From: Bacteroidota bacterium | GTDB lineage: Bacteria; Bacteroidota; Bacteroidia; Chitinophagales; Chitinophagaceae | Reading direction: 5' to 3' | Length of the DNA stretch: 33,687 bases | NCBI GenBank assembly: GCA_029560415.1 | Contig: JAKQKY010000188.1 | Location: 1-33,687, forward strand | Shown: positions 16,695 through 24,214 of the stretch, piece after piece | How the letters are laid out: each line of letters opens with the position of its first letter | Numbering within the stretch: the stretch's first letter is position 1 | The notes under the pieces: model-generated | What the model saw: the letters and a program-made list of their open reading frames with translations, nothing else | Told to the model about the DNA's origin: nothing | Databases searched by the model: none | Position numbers and translations under genes: made by a program

Positions 16695-17405
16695 CTATTT
16701 CAAATTATGATACACCTTCTGCACATCCTCATCCTGCTCAAGTTTATCCACTAATTTCAATACATCCTGGGCAGCTTCTTCACTGAGTTCTGTTGTATTG
16801 AGAGGTATCCGGGTAAGTTCGGCTGTAGAAACTTCAATTCCTTTTTCTTCCAGTGCTTTGGCCATATGTCCGAATTCAGTAAAAGCTGTTCGGATCACAA
16901 TATTCCCTTCAGAATCTTCACCTATTTCTTCCAGGCCGAAATCAATCAGTTCCAGTTCCAGGTCTTCAATATTCAACCCGGTGTTTTTTATTTTAAACTC
17001 ACCCATGCGGTTAAACGTAAATGCCACACTTCCACTGGTACCAAGGCTGCCACCACTTTTTGTAAAGTGCATCCTTACATTGGCAACCGTACGGGTAGGG
17101 TTATCCGTAGCAGTTTCTACAAGTAATGCAACACCATGTGGTGCATAACCTTCATACACGATCTCTTCGTAATTGCTTGTGTCTTTCCCCATAGCCCTTT
17201 TAATAGCGGCTTCCACCCTGTCTTTGGGCATGTTACAGGCCTTGGCATTGAGGTAACACCTTCTCAGGGCAGGATTGTTATCGGGATCGGGGCCGGCTGC
17301 TTTAACGGCAATAGCAATCTCCTTACCAATACGGGTAAAGTTCTTGGCCATCTTATCCCAGCGGGCAAACATGGAGCTTTTTCTTACTTCAAATATTCTT
17401 CCCAT
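16695..17405 (-). CDS. yebC: YebC/PmpR/TACO1 family protein
   Basis: A cytoplasmic three-domain protein of 236 residues. The start at 17405 ([19 protein letters not shown]) fits the Bacteroidota version of the family N-terminus; the in-frame ATG at 17438 adds an unrelated leader. Recognisable segments are [18 protein letters not shown], the [14 protein letters not shown] helix, [26 protein letters not shown], and [12 protein letters not shown]. Family members were first described as transcription regulators (PmpR, YebC), while TACO1 and some bacterial homologues promote translation through difficult, proline-rich stretches; the second role looks more general. Convergent with the TRIC gene, divergent from the dehydrogenase gene. 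Confidence 0.95.
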   Translation of the reverse strand: MGRIFEVRKSSMFARWDKMAKNFTRIGKEIAIAVKAAGPDPDNNPALRRCYLNAKACNMPKDRVEAAIKRAMGKDTSNYEEIVYEGYAPHGVALLVETATDNPTRTVANVRMHFTKSGGSLGTSGSVAFTFNRMGEFKIKNTGLNIEDLELELIDFGLEEIGEDSEGNIVIRTAFTEFGHMAKALEEKGIEVSTAELTRIPLNTTELSEEAAQDVLKLVDKLEQDEDVQKVYHNLK

Positions 17406-17435
17406 GATGTAGTTGTTTTGACTGATTTCGGGATG

Positions 17436-17443
17436 CAAATGTA
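17436..17443 (-). promoter_or_regulatory. Candidate -7 element for yebC
   Basis: Minus strand reads TACATTTG, a perfect TAnnTTTG, 30 nt before the ATG at 17405. It favours 17405 over 17438 as the start, because 17438 lies within this element. No TTG at the expected distance. Confidence 0.4.
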
Positions 17444-17480
17444 AGGAATGATTTGTTATCCGTAGAAGGATCGAATGTGG

Positions 17481-17497
17481 GTTACAAAGGGTGTAAC
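17481..17497. promoter_or_regulatory. Operator-like inverted repeat in a divergent promoter region
   Basis: GTTACA (17481-17486), 5 nt, TGTAAC (17492-17497): a perfect dyad between the divergent yebC and dehydrogenase genes. Spacing of 11 nt between half-site centres is consistent with a dimeric regulator; no regulator gene is nearby. Confidence 0.3.
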
Positions 17498-17593
17498 TTA
17501 AGATAACAAACAGGAATTGAATAATCTATTTAGTGTAAGACCAGACGTCCTGGTGCCGTATGCAGGTCAGGCTATCTATCTTATCTTCGTAAC

Positions 17594-18673
17594 ATGGAAC
17601 AATTATTTTCATATCAGCAACTATTTGATTTTGCCAGGCAGGTATTTATCAAGATAGGTTGTCCTCAAAAGGATGCGGGAATCGCATCAAAATCTTTACT
17701 CAGCGCCGACCTGCGGGGTGTTGACAGTCATGGCGTTGCCCGCCTCAGTGGTTATGTAAGATTGTGGGAAGCTGAACGGGTGAATGCCGCCCCAGAAATG
17801 AAAATAATCCATGAAACACCCAGTACCGCTGTTGTTGATGGGGATCGCGGTTTGGGTTTAGTGGTTGCACCTTATGCTATGCAGGTTGCCATTCAAAAAG
17901 CTAACGCCGTGGGTAGTGGTTGGGTGAGTGTGCAAAACAGCAATCATTTTGGCATTGCAGGATATCACGCTATGTTGGCTTTACCGCATGATATGATCGG
18001 AATAGCCATGACAAATGCTTCGGCATTGGTGGCACCAACTTTTTCAAAAGAACGCATGTTGGGCACCAACCCCATTGCGGTGGCTATACCAGCGGGTACA
18101 GAGCCAGCCTTTGTTGCCGACTTTGCAACTACCACTGCGGCCAATGGAAAGCTTGAAATATTACAACGAAAAAATAAACCGGTTCCTGCCGGGTGGGTTC
18201 AGACCAAAGAGGGAGAAACCAGTTTCAATGCACATGAATTGAAAGAAGGCGGGTCACTATTGCCATTGGGGGGTGATCGGGAGCATGGAAGCCATAAGGG
18301 TTATATGCTGGGTAGTATTGTAGACATTTTTTCGGGAATATTAAGCGGCGCCAATTTTGGTCCGTGGGTTCCCCCGTTCCCGGCTTACTTACCAATGCCT
18401 GAAAATATGCCAGGTAAAGGGATCGGGCATTTTTTTGGGGCAATGCGGATCGATGCATTCAGGCCGGGTGCTGATTTTAAAAAAGACATGGATCAATGGA
18501 TTGGCAGGTTCAGGCAGGCTAAAACATCAGATGGTCACGAAAGGGTATTGATCCCTGGTGATCCCGAAAGGGAAATGGAAGTCCTTCGGATGAAAGAAGG
18601 CATTTTACTGTTAAACGAGGTGGTGAGTGATTTGCGGTCGGTCGGGGATAAATTGGGGGTTGAATTGGGTTGA
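17594..18673 (+). CDS. Malate/L-lactate dehydrogenase family oxidoreductase (Ldh_2)
   Basis: A cytoplasmic NAD(P)-dependent dehydrogenase of 359 residues in the family of malate, L-sulfolactate and ureidoglycolate dehydrogenases, unrelated to classical Rossmann-fold lactate/malate dehydrogenases. Visible signatures: SADLRGVDSHGVARL (about 37-51) with the catalytic His, NSNHFGIAGYHAM with the second substrate-site His, TNASALVAP, GTNPIAVAIP, and HKGYMLGSIVDIFSG near the cofactor site. Substrate cannot be set from sequence. It stands alone with no operon partners, and is followed by a 447-nt gap holding a palindromic repeat cluster. The dyad at 17481-17497 is a possible control site. Confidence 0.92.
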   Translation: MEQLFSYQQLFDFARQVFIKIGCPQKDAGIASKSLLSADLRGVDSHGVARLSGYVRLWEAERVNAAPEMKIIHETPSTAVVDGDRGLGLVVAPYAMQVAIQKANAVGSGWVSVQNSNHFGIAGYHAMLALPHDMIGIAMTNASALVAPTFSKERMLGTNPIAVAIPAGTEPAFVADFATTTAANGKLEILQRKNKPVPAGWVQTKEGETSFNAHELKEGGSLLPLGGDREHGSHKGYMLGSIVDIFSGILSGANFGPWVPPFPAYLPMPENMPGKGIGHFFGAMRIDAFRPGADFKKDMDQWIGRFRQAKTSDGHERVLIPGDPEREMEVLRMKEGILLLNEVVSDLRSVGDKLGVELG

Positions 18674-18723
18674 GATCTTCAGAGATGTCAACTCCCGAGA
18701 TGTCAACTCGGGAGTTCTCAACC
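18668..18723. repeat. Palindromic repeat, copy 1
   Basis: The unit begins GGTTGAGA and ends TCTCAACC (perfect terminal inverted repeat). It contains a 10-bp hairpin, AACTCCCGAG (18690-18699) with CTCGGGAGTT (18707-18716), around the loop ATGTCAA. It overlaps the last two codons of the dehydrogenase gene. A second copy lies 82 nt downstream. Confidence 0.8.
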
Positions 18724-18805
18724 TTTTTCTTGCCAGAATATTTTTTTTCCAGAACATAACTTCATTAAAAACAACATATTAGAAGTTTCAAGGATTTTAA
18801 GACCT

Positions 18806-18876
18806 GGTTGAGATCTCTGGAGATGTCAACTTCAGAGATCTCAACTCCAGAGATGTCAACTCTGGAGTTCTCAACC
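18806..18876. repeat. Palindromic repeat, copy 2 (longer, two hairpins)
   Basis: Same ends as copy 1 (GGTTGAGA and TCTCAACC). Hairpin one: TTGAGATCTCTG (18808-18819) with CAGAGATCTCAA (18833-18844), 12 bp. Hairpin two: AACTCCAGAG (18843-18852) with CTCTGGAGTT (18860-18869), 10 bp, with the same ATGTCAA loop as copy 1. Relative to copy 1 a C-G pair of the stem is replaced by an A-T pair on both sides. Confidence 0.8.
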
Positions 18877-18973
18877 TCCCCCAAAATAATTCTCATTTTT
18901 TTTACACTTCACAAACTAAAATTCAAATTATACCGTTTATAATATGGTTTTTCATAGGATATTGGATTAATAC

Positions 18974-19006
18974 GGGCCGCGATTTCTATCATGGCCCCTT
19001 TTTTTT
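18974..19006 (+). terminator. Weak hairpin plus T-run downstream of the dehydrogenase gene
   Basis: GGGCC (18974-18978) can pair with GGCCC (18993-18997), followed by CTTTTTTTT. The stem is short with a 14-nt loop, 300 nt past the dehydrogenase stop. The rest of 18877-19072 is A/T-rich with no gene that I can support. Confidence 0.35.
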
Positions 19007-19072
19007 GCTCAAAAATCCCCAAATCTTTAAATACATTATTAATAACTCGTATGATGACTTTCATATGGGCAT

Positions 19073-19104
19073 AAAAAAACTCCCTGGTTAAGGGAGTTTT
19101 TTTT
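19073..19104 (-). terminator. Terminator after queA
   Basis: AAAAAAACTCCCT (19073-19085) pairs with AGGGAGTTTTTTT (19091-19103) around GGTTA. On the minus strand it ends in seven T, 18 nt past the queA stop. Confidence 0.9.
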
Positions 19105-19120
19105 ATCGTTCAAAACTGGT

Positions 19121-20170
19121 TTAAATAATGATCATCGAATCGCCATAGCTGAAAAAGCGATATTTATCCTTAATTGCTTTTTTATAGGCTTCCATCATCA
19201 GGTCATAACCTGCAAAAGCACAGGCCATGATCAGCAGGCTGGTTTTTGGCAGGTGAAAATTAGTCACCAAAGCATCTGCAATATTGAAATTATAAGGAGG
19301 ATGGATGAAATGATTGGTCCATCCTTCTGATGGTTTTAATAATTTCTGTGCAGTATAAGATGATTCCATCGCCCGCATGGTAGTAGTGCCAATTGAACAA
19401 ATACGATGTCCGCTTTCCTTTGCTTTATTAACAATGGCACAAGCCGTTTCATCGATCTTATAATATTCAGCATCCATTTTATGCTTGCTGAGATCTTCTA
19501 CTTCAATAGGGCGGAAAGTTCCTAGCCCTGTATGAAGGGTAACTTCAGCAAAACGCACTCCCTGGATCTCCAGGCGTTTGATGAGTTCCTTGCTGAAATG
19601 TAATCCTGCCGTAGGAGCCGCCACGGCGCCTTCATGTTTGGCATATACGGTTTGGTAACGTTCTTTATCTTCTTCTTCCGGTTTGCGCTTGATGTATTTA
19701 GGCAAAGGCGTTTCACCCATGATCTCGAGCATCTGCCTGAATTCTTCATCGGTACCATCCCATAAAAAACGGATCGTACGCCCACGGCTGGTAGTATTGT
19801 CGATCACTTCGGCAACCAGTTCATCACTTTCTCCAAAGTAAAGTTTATTACCTACACGGATCTTACGGGCCGGATCTACGATCACATCCCAGAGTTTATT
19901 CGTTTTGTTGAGTTCTCTTAACAGGAACACCTCGATCTTTGCGCCGGTCTTTTCTTTGCGGCCATACATCCTAGCAGGAAAAACCTTGGTATTGTTGACC
20001 ACAAATACGTCTTTGTCATCAAAATACTCCATGATATCACGAAAATGCCTGTTTTCGATGTCACCGGTTTTACGGTTGATCACCATCATACGGCTCTCTT
20101 CTCTTTTCTTGGTTGGGTGCTGGGCGATTAAATTGAGTGGGAGGTCAAAACGGAATTGAGATAATTTCAT
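19121..20170 (-). CDS. queA: S-adenosylmethionine:tRNA ribosyltransferase-isomerase
   Basis: Transfers and rearranges the ribose of SAM onto preQ1-34 of tRNA to make epoxyqueuosine, the penultimate step of queuosine synthesis for tRNAs Asp, Asn, His and Tyr. The 349-residue length and start ([19 protein letters not shown]) match the family. Landmarks include [25 protein letters not shown], the [10 protein letters not shown] segment, [14 protein letters not shown], and [18 protein letters not shown] near the C-terminus. No other queuosine gene is in the window. The gene is preceded by an unusually long leader with a good promoter (see 20171-20399) and ended by a strong terminator, so it is probably monocistronic. 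Confidence 0.97.
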   Translation of the reverse strand: MKLSQFRFDLPLNLIAQHPTKKREESRMMVINRKTGDIENRHFRDIMEYFDDKDVFVVNNTKVFPARMYGRKEKTGAKIEVFLLRELNKTNKLWDVIVDPARKIRVGNKLYFGESDELVAEVIDNTTSRGRTIRFLWDGTDEEFRQMLEIMGETPLPKYIKRKPEEEDKERYQTVYAKHEGAVAAPTAGLHFSKELIKRLEIQGVRFAEVTLHTGLGTFRPIEVEDLSKHKMDAEYYKIDETACAIVNKAKESGHRICSIGTTTMRAMESSYTAQKLLKPSEGWTNHFIHPPYNFNIADALVTNFHLPKTSLLIMACAFAGYDLMMEAYKKAIKDKYRFFSYGDSMIII

Positions 20171-20364
20171 CAGGAATTTTTAGTGTTTTATTTGTCCGGT
20201 GATTCTTCCTAAAAAGCAGGCCTGGTAAGCTTTTTATGGTCGATTCATGTAATAATTAAATGCTTTTATTCATGTATCTATGCCATCATGCTTTACGCTG
20301 CTACAGGTGGCTTTCGCCCGGTTCTACTCCCTGATCTACGATCATGTTACGGCATGATTCAAAA
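20171..20364 (-). promoter_or_regulatory. Long structured 5' leader of queA (candidate cis-regulatory RNA)
   Basis: If transcription starts from the promoter at 20370-20399, queA has a leader of about 190 nt, while other leaders here look to be 10-50 nt. Near its 5' end, RNA segment AUCAUG (20358-20353) can pair with CAUGAU (20346-20341), 6 bp around a 6-nt loop. It can also pair, as AUCAUGC (20358-20352), with GCAUGAU (20291-20285), 7 bp, about 60 nt further on. The two pairings exclude each other. Between them lies a small GGC-GAAA-GCC tetraloop hairpin (about 20312-20321). Further down, AAAAAGC and GCUUUUU (20235-20229 and 20217-20211) form a terminator-like hairpin before the AUG. No preQ1-I motif was recognised. 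Antisense reading gives no convincing protein. Confidence 0.45.
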
Positions 20365-20369
20365 GTGGG

Positions 20370-20399
20370 CAAAGTTAATTGAAAATAATCAGAAACCAA
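20370..20399 (-). promoter_or_regulatory. Promoter for queA (TTG-N19-TAACTTTG)
   Basis: On the minus strand TTG (20399-20397), exactly 19 nt, then TAACTTTG (20377-20370), a perfect match to the Bacteroidota consensus at both boxes and in spacing. It points at queA, whose ATG is 200 nt away. In 20400-20518, on the other strand, I see only a 5-bp dyad GATGC/GCATC (20471-20475, 20483-20487) upstream of the GumN-like gene. Confidence 0.6.
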
Positions 20400-20518
20400 C
20401 CGTCAATTTTTAAACTCTTCTACCAGATTTGATAAAATTTTCAAAAAAAATAAAGCAAGGCTTATTAATTGATGCGTTCTCTGCATCTTTAACATATAAC
20501 CGGCAGCCCATATAACGT

Positions 20519-23500
20519 ATGAATGCAATAAAAAAATGCTTTCTCTTATTTTGTTTTTTTCTATCCCTTGTCCTGGTAGTGGCTGCCCAGGAAGGTAACA
20601 GAAATAAATATCCAAGCCTGTTATGGGAGATCACCGGCAATGGTTTAACAAAGCCATCATACCTGTTTGGCACCATGCATGTAAGCAATAAGATGGTCTT
20701 CCACCTGGGAGATGCTTTTTATGATGCGATCAAAAGTACCGATGCGGTAGCCCTGGAACTTAATCCCGATCTATGGCAAAGCCAGATGGTTGAACTCGAT
20801 AAGCTTAAAGAAAACTATGCTGCTTTTAATAGCACGGCAGGCAATGATTTCTTAACAGAAAATTCTTTCAGGCTCAATCCTTATCTCGATGAATTAAAAG
20901 TGGCGCTTCAGTCAGAACCCGCCATGGTAAACAATCTGCTCTACCGGTCATACAAAACCAAAGAAGATTTTGAAGAAGATACATTCCTGGACCTCTATAT
21001 TTTTCAAACAGGAAAAAAACTTGGCAAATCATCAGCGGGGGTAGAAAATTATTATGAAGCAGAGAAGCTGGTGCTGGAAGCTTATGCTGATATGGCCAGG
21101 GAAAAAAAGAAAAAGAAATTCGATCTCGATGGCGAATCCCTTTCCGAGATGCTCGAAAAATTACAGCAGGCTTATCGTCGGGGAGACCTGGATCTCATGG
21201 ATTCATTAGATAATGTCCTGGAACAATCAGAAGCCTTTCGTGAAAAGTTTCTATACAAAAGAAATGAGATTCAGGCGAATTCGATCGACAGCATCATTCA
21301 AACTAAATCTTTATTTGCGGGGGTAGGTGCTGCTCATTTGCCTGGTAACCGGGGTGTGATAGAAATACTGCGAAAAAAAGGATATACACTCAAGCCCGTG
21401 AAAATGGCCGATCGAAATGCAAATCAAAAAACCAGGATCGATAATTTAAGGGTGCCGGTACATTTCCAACATCAAACTTCCGACGATGGACTGTTTAGTT
21501 TGGAAGCACCTGGCAAATTATACAAGACCAGCCAGGATTACCAGCAACTGGATCGGCGGCAGTATTCCGATATGAGCAATGGTTCGTATTATATGATCAC
21601 CAGGGTAAAAACACATGCAGCTTTCTTGGGACAGTCAGCAGACATGGTGTTGAAAAAGACCGACAGCATCCTTTATGAAAATGTGCCCGGTAAAATTTTA
21701 TCTAAAAAGTCATTGACCGATAAGCAGCATAAAGGAATTGATATCCTGAGTCGTACCCGCCGTGGTGACCTGCAGCGATACCAGGTCTTTATCACCCCAA
21801 ACGAGATCATCATTTTTAAAATGAGTGGTAAGGAAAATTATGTTGAAGGGCCCGAAGCGGATCAATTCTTCTCATCCATTCGATTTGAATCTATTCCAAA
21901 TCTGCCACTTGATTTCGAACCTGCCACGGGTGGATTTCGGGCAAAATTACCGCAAATGCCACTTCAATATCTCGATGATGGAAGTGGGGACGCACGTTGG
22001 CAATATGAAGCAGTGGACTCAGCTACCGGTGATGCGTACCTGATCATGAAGAAATCGGTTTACAATTTTAGTTTTACAGATGAAGATAGTTTCGACCTGG
22101 GGCTTATGGAAATATCATTCAGCAATCCGGAACTTTTCGATAAGCAGATCAGCCGCCGCCAATTTTCATGGAACGGTTTGCCGGCGCTGGATGTAAAAGA
22201 AAAGCTGAAAAATGGTGCTTTAGTGTATGCCAGGTACCTTATTCAGGGCCCTCATCATTACCTGTTGGCCCATAGAACGAACCAGGAAAGCACAGATTCA
22301 ACATCTTTTTTTGACAATTTTTCGCTCACTGGTTACCGTTATCAAAATCCCCGTGCATATTCTGATACTTTTTTGCGTGCAACCGTTCAATCTGCTGTTG
22401 TTCCCCAAATAGACAAAGATCTAAGAAGGCTCATGGAGCAATTGGGTGACGATGCCAGCAATGGGAACAATGCTTCCGGCTTCATCAGTTACTGGCCAAA
22501 ACCCAAAACCGGCATTTTCAGGAATGATTCAACAGGTGAAATGATACAGGTTAAAACACAGGAGTTTCCCCGGTACTATTACATACGTGATTCTGCAAAA
22601 TACTGGCAAAATGAAGTGAATGGTTTTTTAAGCAAAAATGATATGTATGTGAGTGGTGAAATTAAAAATATCAGTGGAAAAGATTTTACCGGTGTTCGTT
22701 TTGTCATCCGGGATACCGGATCGAGCCGGACAATCACCCATCAGCTCATGGTCAAAAATGGTTTTCAATACACACTCTCAACCATTGGAGATACCATGTC
22801 GCTACCGGGAACGTTTATCCGAACTTTCTATGATAGCTTTCATCCGGATTTGCCATCAGATGACCGGGATGTATACCAGAACAGGGTGCCATTATTTTTC
22901 AATGACCTACTGGGAGCCGATAGTGCCACCCGCCACAGGGCATTCCAGGCAATGCCGAATGTTTATTATGGAACAGCCGGCATCCCTTATATTCTGGATG
23001 CATTGAACAAGCTCAATAGCCACGACAAAAACTATTTTGATACCAAAACAAAGCTGATCGCTGAATTGGGTTTTATAAAGGATTCTGGCAGGAGCATCAT
23101 ACCTGAACAATTGAGAAAGATTTACGGGCACGTGGCAGATACCAGTTTATTTCAGAATGAGGTGGTTAAATCGCTGGCAAGGCTAAAGACCAGGGCATCA
23201 TACAAGGTTTTAAAAGAGATTTTTTTACAGGACCCACCTGTATTTGAGAACAATTACGAATACAAGAACATGTTTGATAACCTGGAAGATTCCCTGTCGC
23301 TTACCAGGGAGTTATTTCCTGAACTACTCAGGCTTTCTACACTGGATGATTACAAAGACAGGGTGTTGGATTTGCTGGTGATGTTGGTTGATAGTGGTTT
23401 TGTAAATCAAAAAACCTATGAAAGTTATTTTCCGGGAATTTATATCGACGCCCGTGTTTTACTGAAAAAGCAGAAAAGCAGGGATGAAAAGCAGCTTCGT

Positions 23501-24208
23501 TCCGAAAGAAAAAAAGACGAGGACGATAATGACCCGATCAGGTTGTATGATGTCGGAAATAAAACGACCAATCTGCAGAACTATGCCATCCTGCTGATAC
23601 CCTACTTTCATAATGACAAGAATGTGCAGCATTTCTTTGAAGGGTTACTTGATTCAAGAGATGACATGGTGAAATTGAATACGGCCATCCTGATGATCCG
23701 CAATCAAATACCAGTCGCAGACAGCCTGTTACTTTCACTGGCATCCAACGATAAATACCGCAGTGTGCTATACCGGAAACTGGATAAGCTGAACAAACTC
23801 AGTCTTTTCCCGGTTCAGTACATGTCGCAGAATGCAATGGCAAAAAGTATTTTGCAAAAACAATCAGATTACAATAAACTGGATTCGGTAAGTTTTTTAT
23901 CCAGGGAGAAAGCGAGCATAAAAGGTAAGACCGGCTTTGTATATTTTTATAAATACCGGTTGAAAAAAACTGACCAGTGGAAGATCGGTATCAGCGGACT
24001 TCAGCCTTTACAAGAGCAGGAAGTGAGCACTGATGACCAGGTGAGTGCTATGACTGATGTACGATTGAAGGAAAATGAACCACTTGATGAACAACTACAT
24101 AAGCAGCTTCGCAAAATACTCTTTGGTTTTCACAAAAGCGGGAAAAAATACTTTAGTGACGATAACGGGTATTCGAAGTTTAAATCAATCAGCGATTTTG
24201 AAGATTGA
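20519..24208 (+). CDS. Very large exported TraB/GumN (TIKI-like) family protein
   Basis: A 1229-residue secreted protein. Signal peptide: about 1-23 (hydrophobic FLLFCFFLSLVLVVAAQ). Residues about 30-295 form a TraB/GumN/TIKI domain: LFGTMHVSN with GTMH at 51-54, ELNPD at 80-84, KRNEI around 247-251, and FAGVGAAHLPG with GAAH at 270-273. The two GxxH motifs and the acidic residue match the proposed metal site of this metalloprotease-like family, whose normal length is about 280-350 residues. The remaining 930 residues are not a family I recognise. Residues about 316-456 and 462-620 look like two copies of one beta-rich module, each ending in an F-F-S/D-piece; a charged, helical part follows, with HEAT-like helices around 1010-1130. 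Monocistronic; stop is 6 nt from the convergent ABC gene stop. Confidence 0.85.
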   Translation: MNAIKKCFLLFCFFLSLVLVVAAQEGNRNKYPSLLWEITGNGLTKPSYLFGTMHVSNKMVFHLGDAFYDAIKSTDAVALELNPDLWQSQMVELDKLKENYAAFNSTAGNDFLTENSFRLNPYLDELKVALQSEPAMVNNLLYRSYKTKEDFEEDTFLDLYIFQTGKKLGKSSAGVENYYEAEKLVLEAYADMAREKKKKKFDLDGESLSEMLEKLQQAYRRGDLDLMDSLDNVLEQSEAFREKFLYKRNEIQANSIDSIIQTKSLFAGVGAAHLPGNRGVIEILRKKGYTLKPVKMADRNANQKTRIDNLRVPVHFQHQTSDDGLFSLEAPGKLYKTSQDYQQLDRRQYSDMSNGSYYMITRVKTHAAFLGQSADMVLKKTDSILYENVPGKILSKKSLTDKQHKGIDILSRTRRGDLQRYQVFITPNEIIIFKMSGKENYVEGPEADQFFSSIRFESIPNLPLDFEPATGGFRAKLPQMPLQYLDDGSGDARWQYEAVDSATGDAYLIMKKSVYNFSFTDEDSFDLGLMEISFSNPELFDKQISRRQFSWNGLPALDVKEKLKNGALVYARYLIQGPHHYLLAHRTNQESTDSTSFFDNFSLTGYRYQNPRAYSDTFLRATVQSAVVPQIDKDLRRLMEQLGDDASNGNNASGFISYWPKPKTGIFRNDSTGEMIQVKTQEFPRYYYIRDSAKYWQNEVNGFLSKNDMYVSGEIKNISGKDFTGVRFVIRDTGSSRTITHQLMVKNGFQYTLSTIGDTMSLPGTFIRTFYDSFHPDLPSDDRDVYQNRVPLFFNDLLGADSATRHRAFQAMPNVYYGTAGIPYILDALNKLNSHDKNYFDTKTKLIAELGFIKDSGRSIIPEQLRKIYGHVADTSLFQNEVVKSLARLKTRASYKVLKEIFLQDPPVFENNYEYKNMFDNLEDSLSLTRELFPELLRLSTLDDYKDRVLDLLVMLVDSGFVNQKTYESYFPGIYIDARVLLKKQKSRDEKQLRSERKKDEDDNDPIRLYDVGNKTTNLQNYAILLIPYFHNDKNVQHFFEGLLDSRDDMVKLNTAILMIRNQIPVADSLLLSLASNDKYRSVLYRKLDKLNKLSLFPVQYMSQNAMAKSILQKQSDYNKLDSVSFLSREKASIKGKTGFVYFYKYRLKKTDQWKIGISGLQPLQEQEVSTDDQVSAMTDVRLKENEPLDEQLHKQLRKILFGFHKSGKKYFSDDNGYSKFKSISDFED

Positions 24209-24214
24209 GTTTTT

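Noticed and set aside
20281-20360. Resemblance to riboswitch cores: a plus-strand CCTGATCTAC reminiscent of TPP, and minus-strand AGGGA...GCCAC..TGT reminiscent of cobalamin
   Set aside because: Both fail on the remaining obligatory elements (no CTGAGA for TPP, no 3' cobalamin box), and a GTTCTACTC segment is not a valid tRNA T-loop. Kept only as an unclassified leader.
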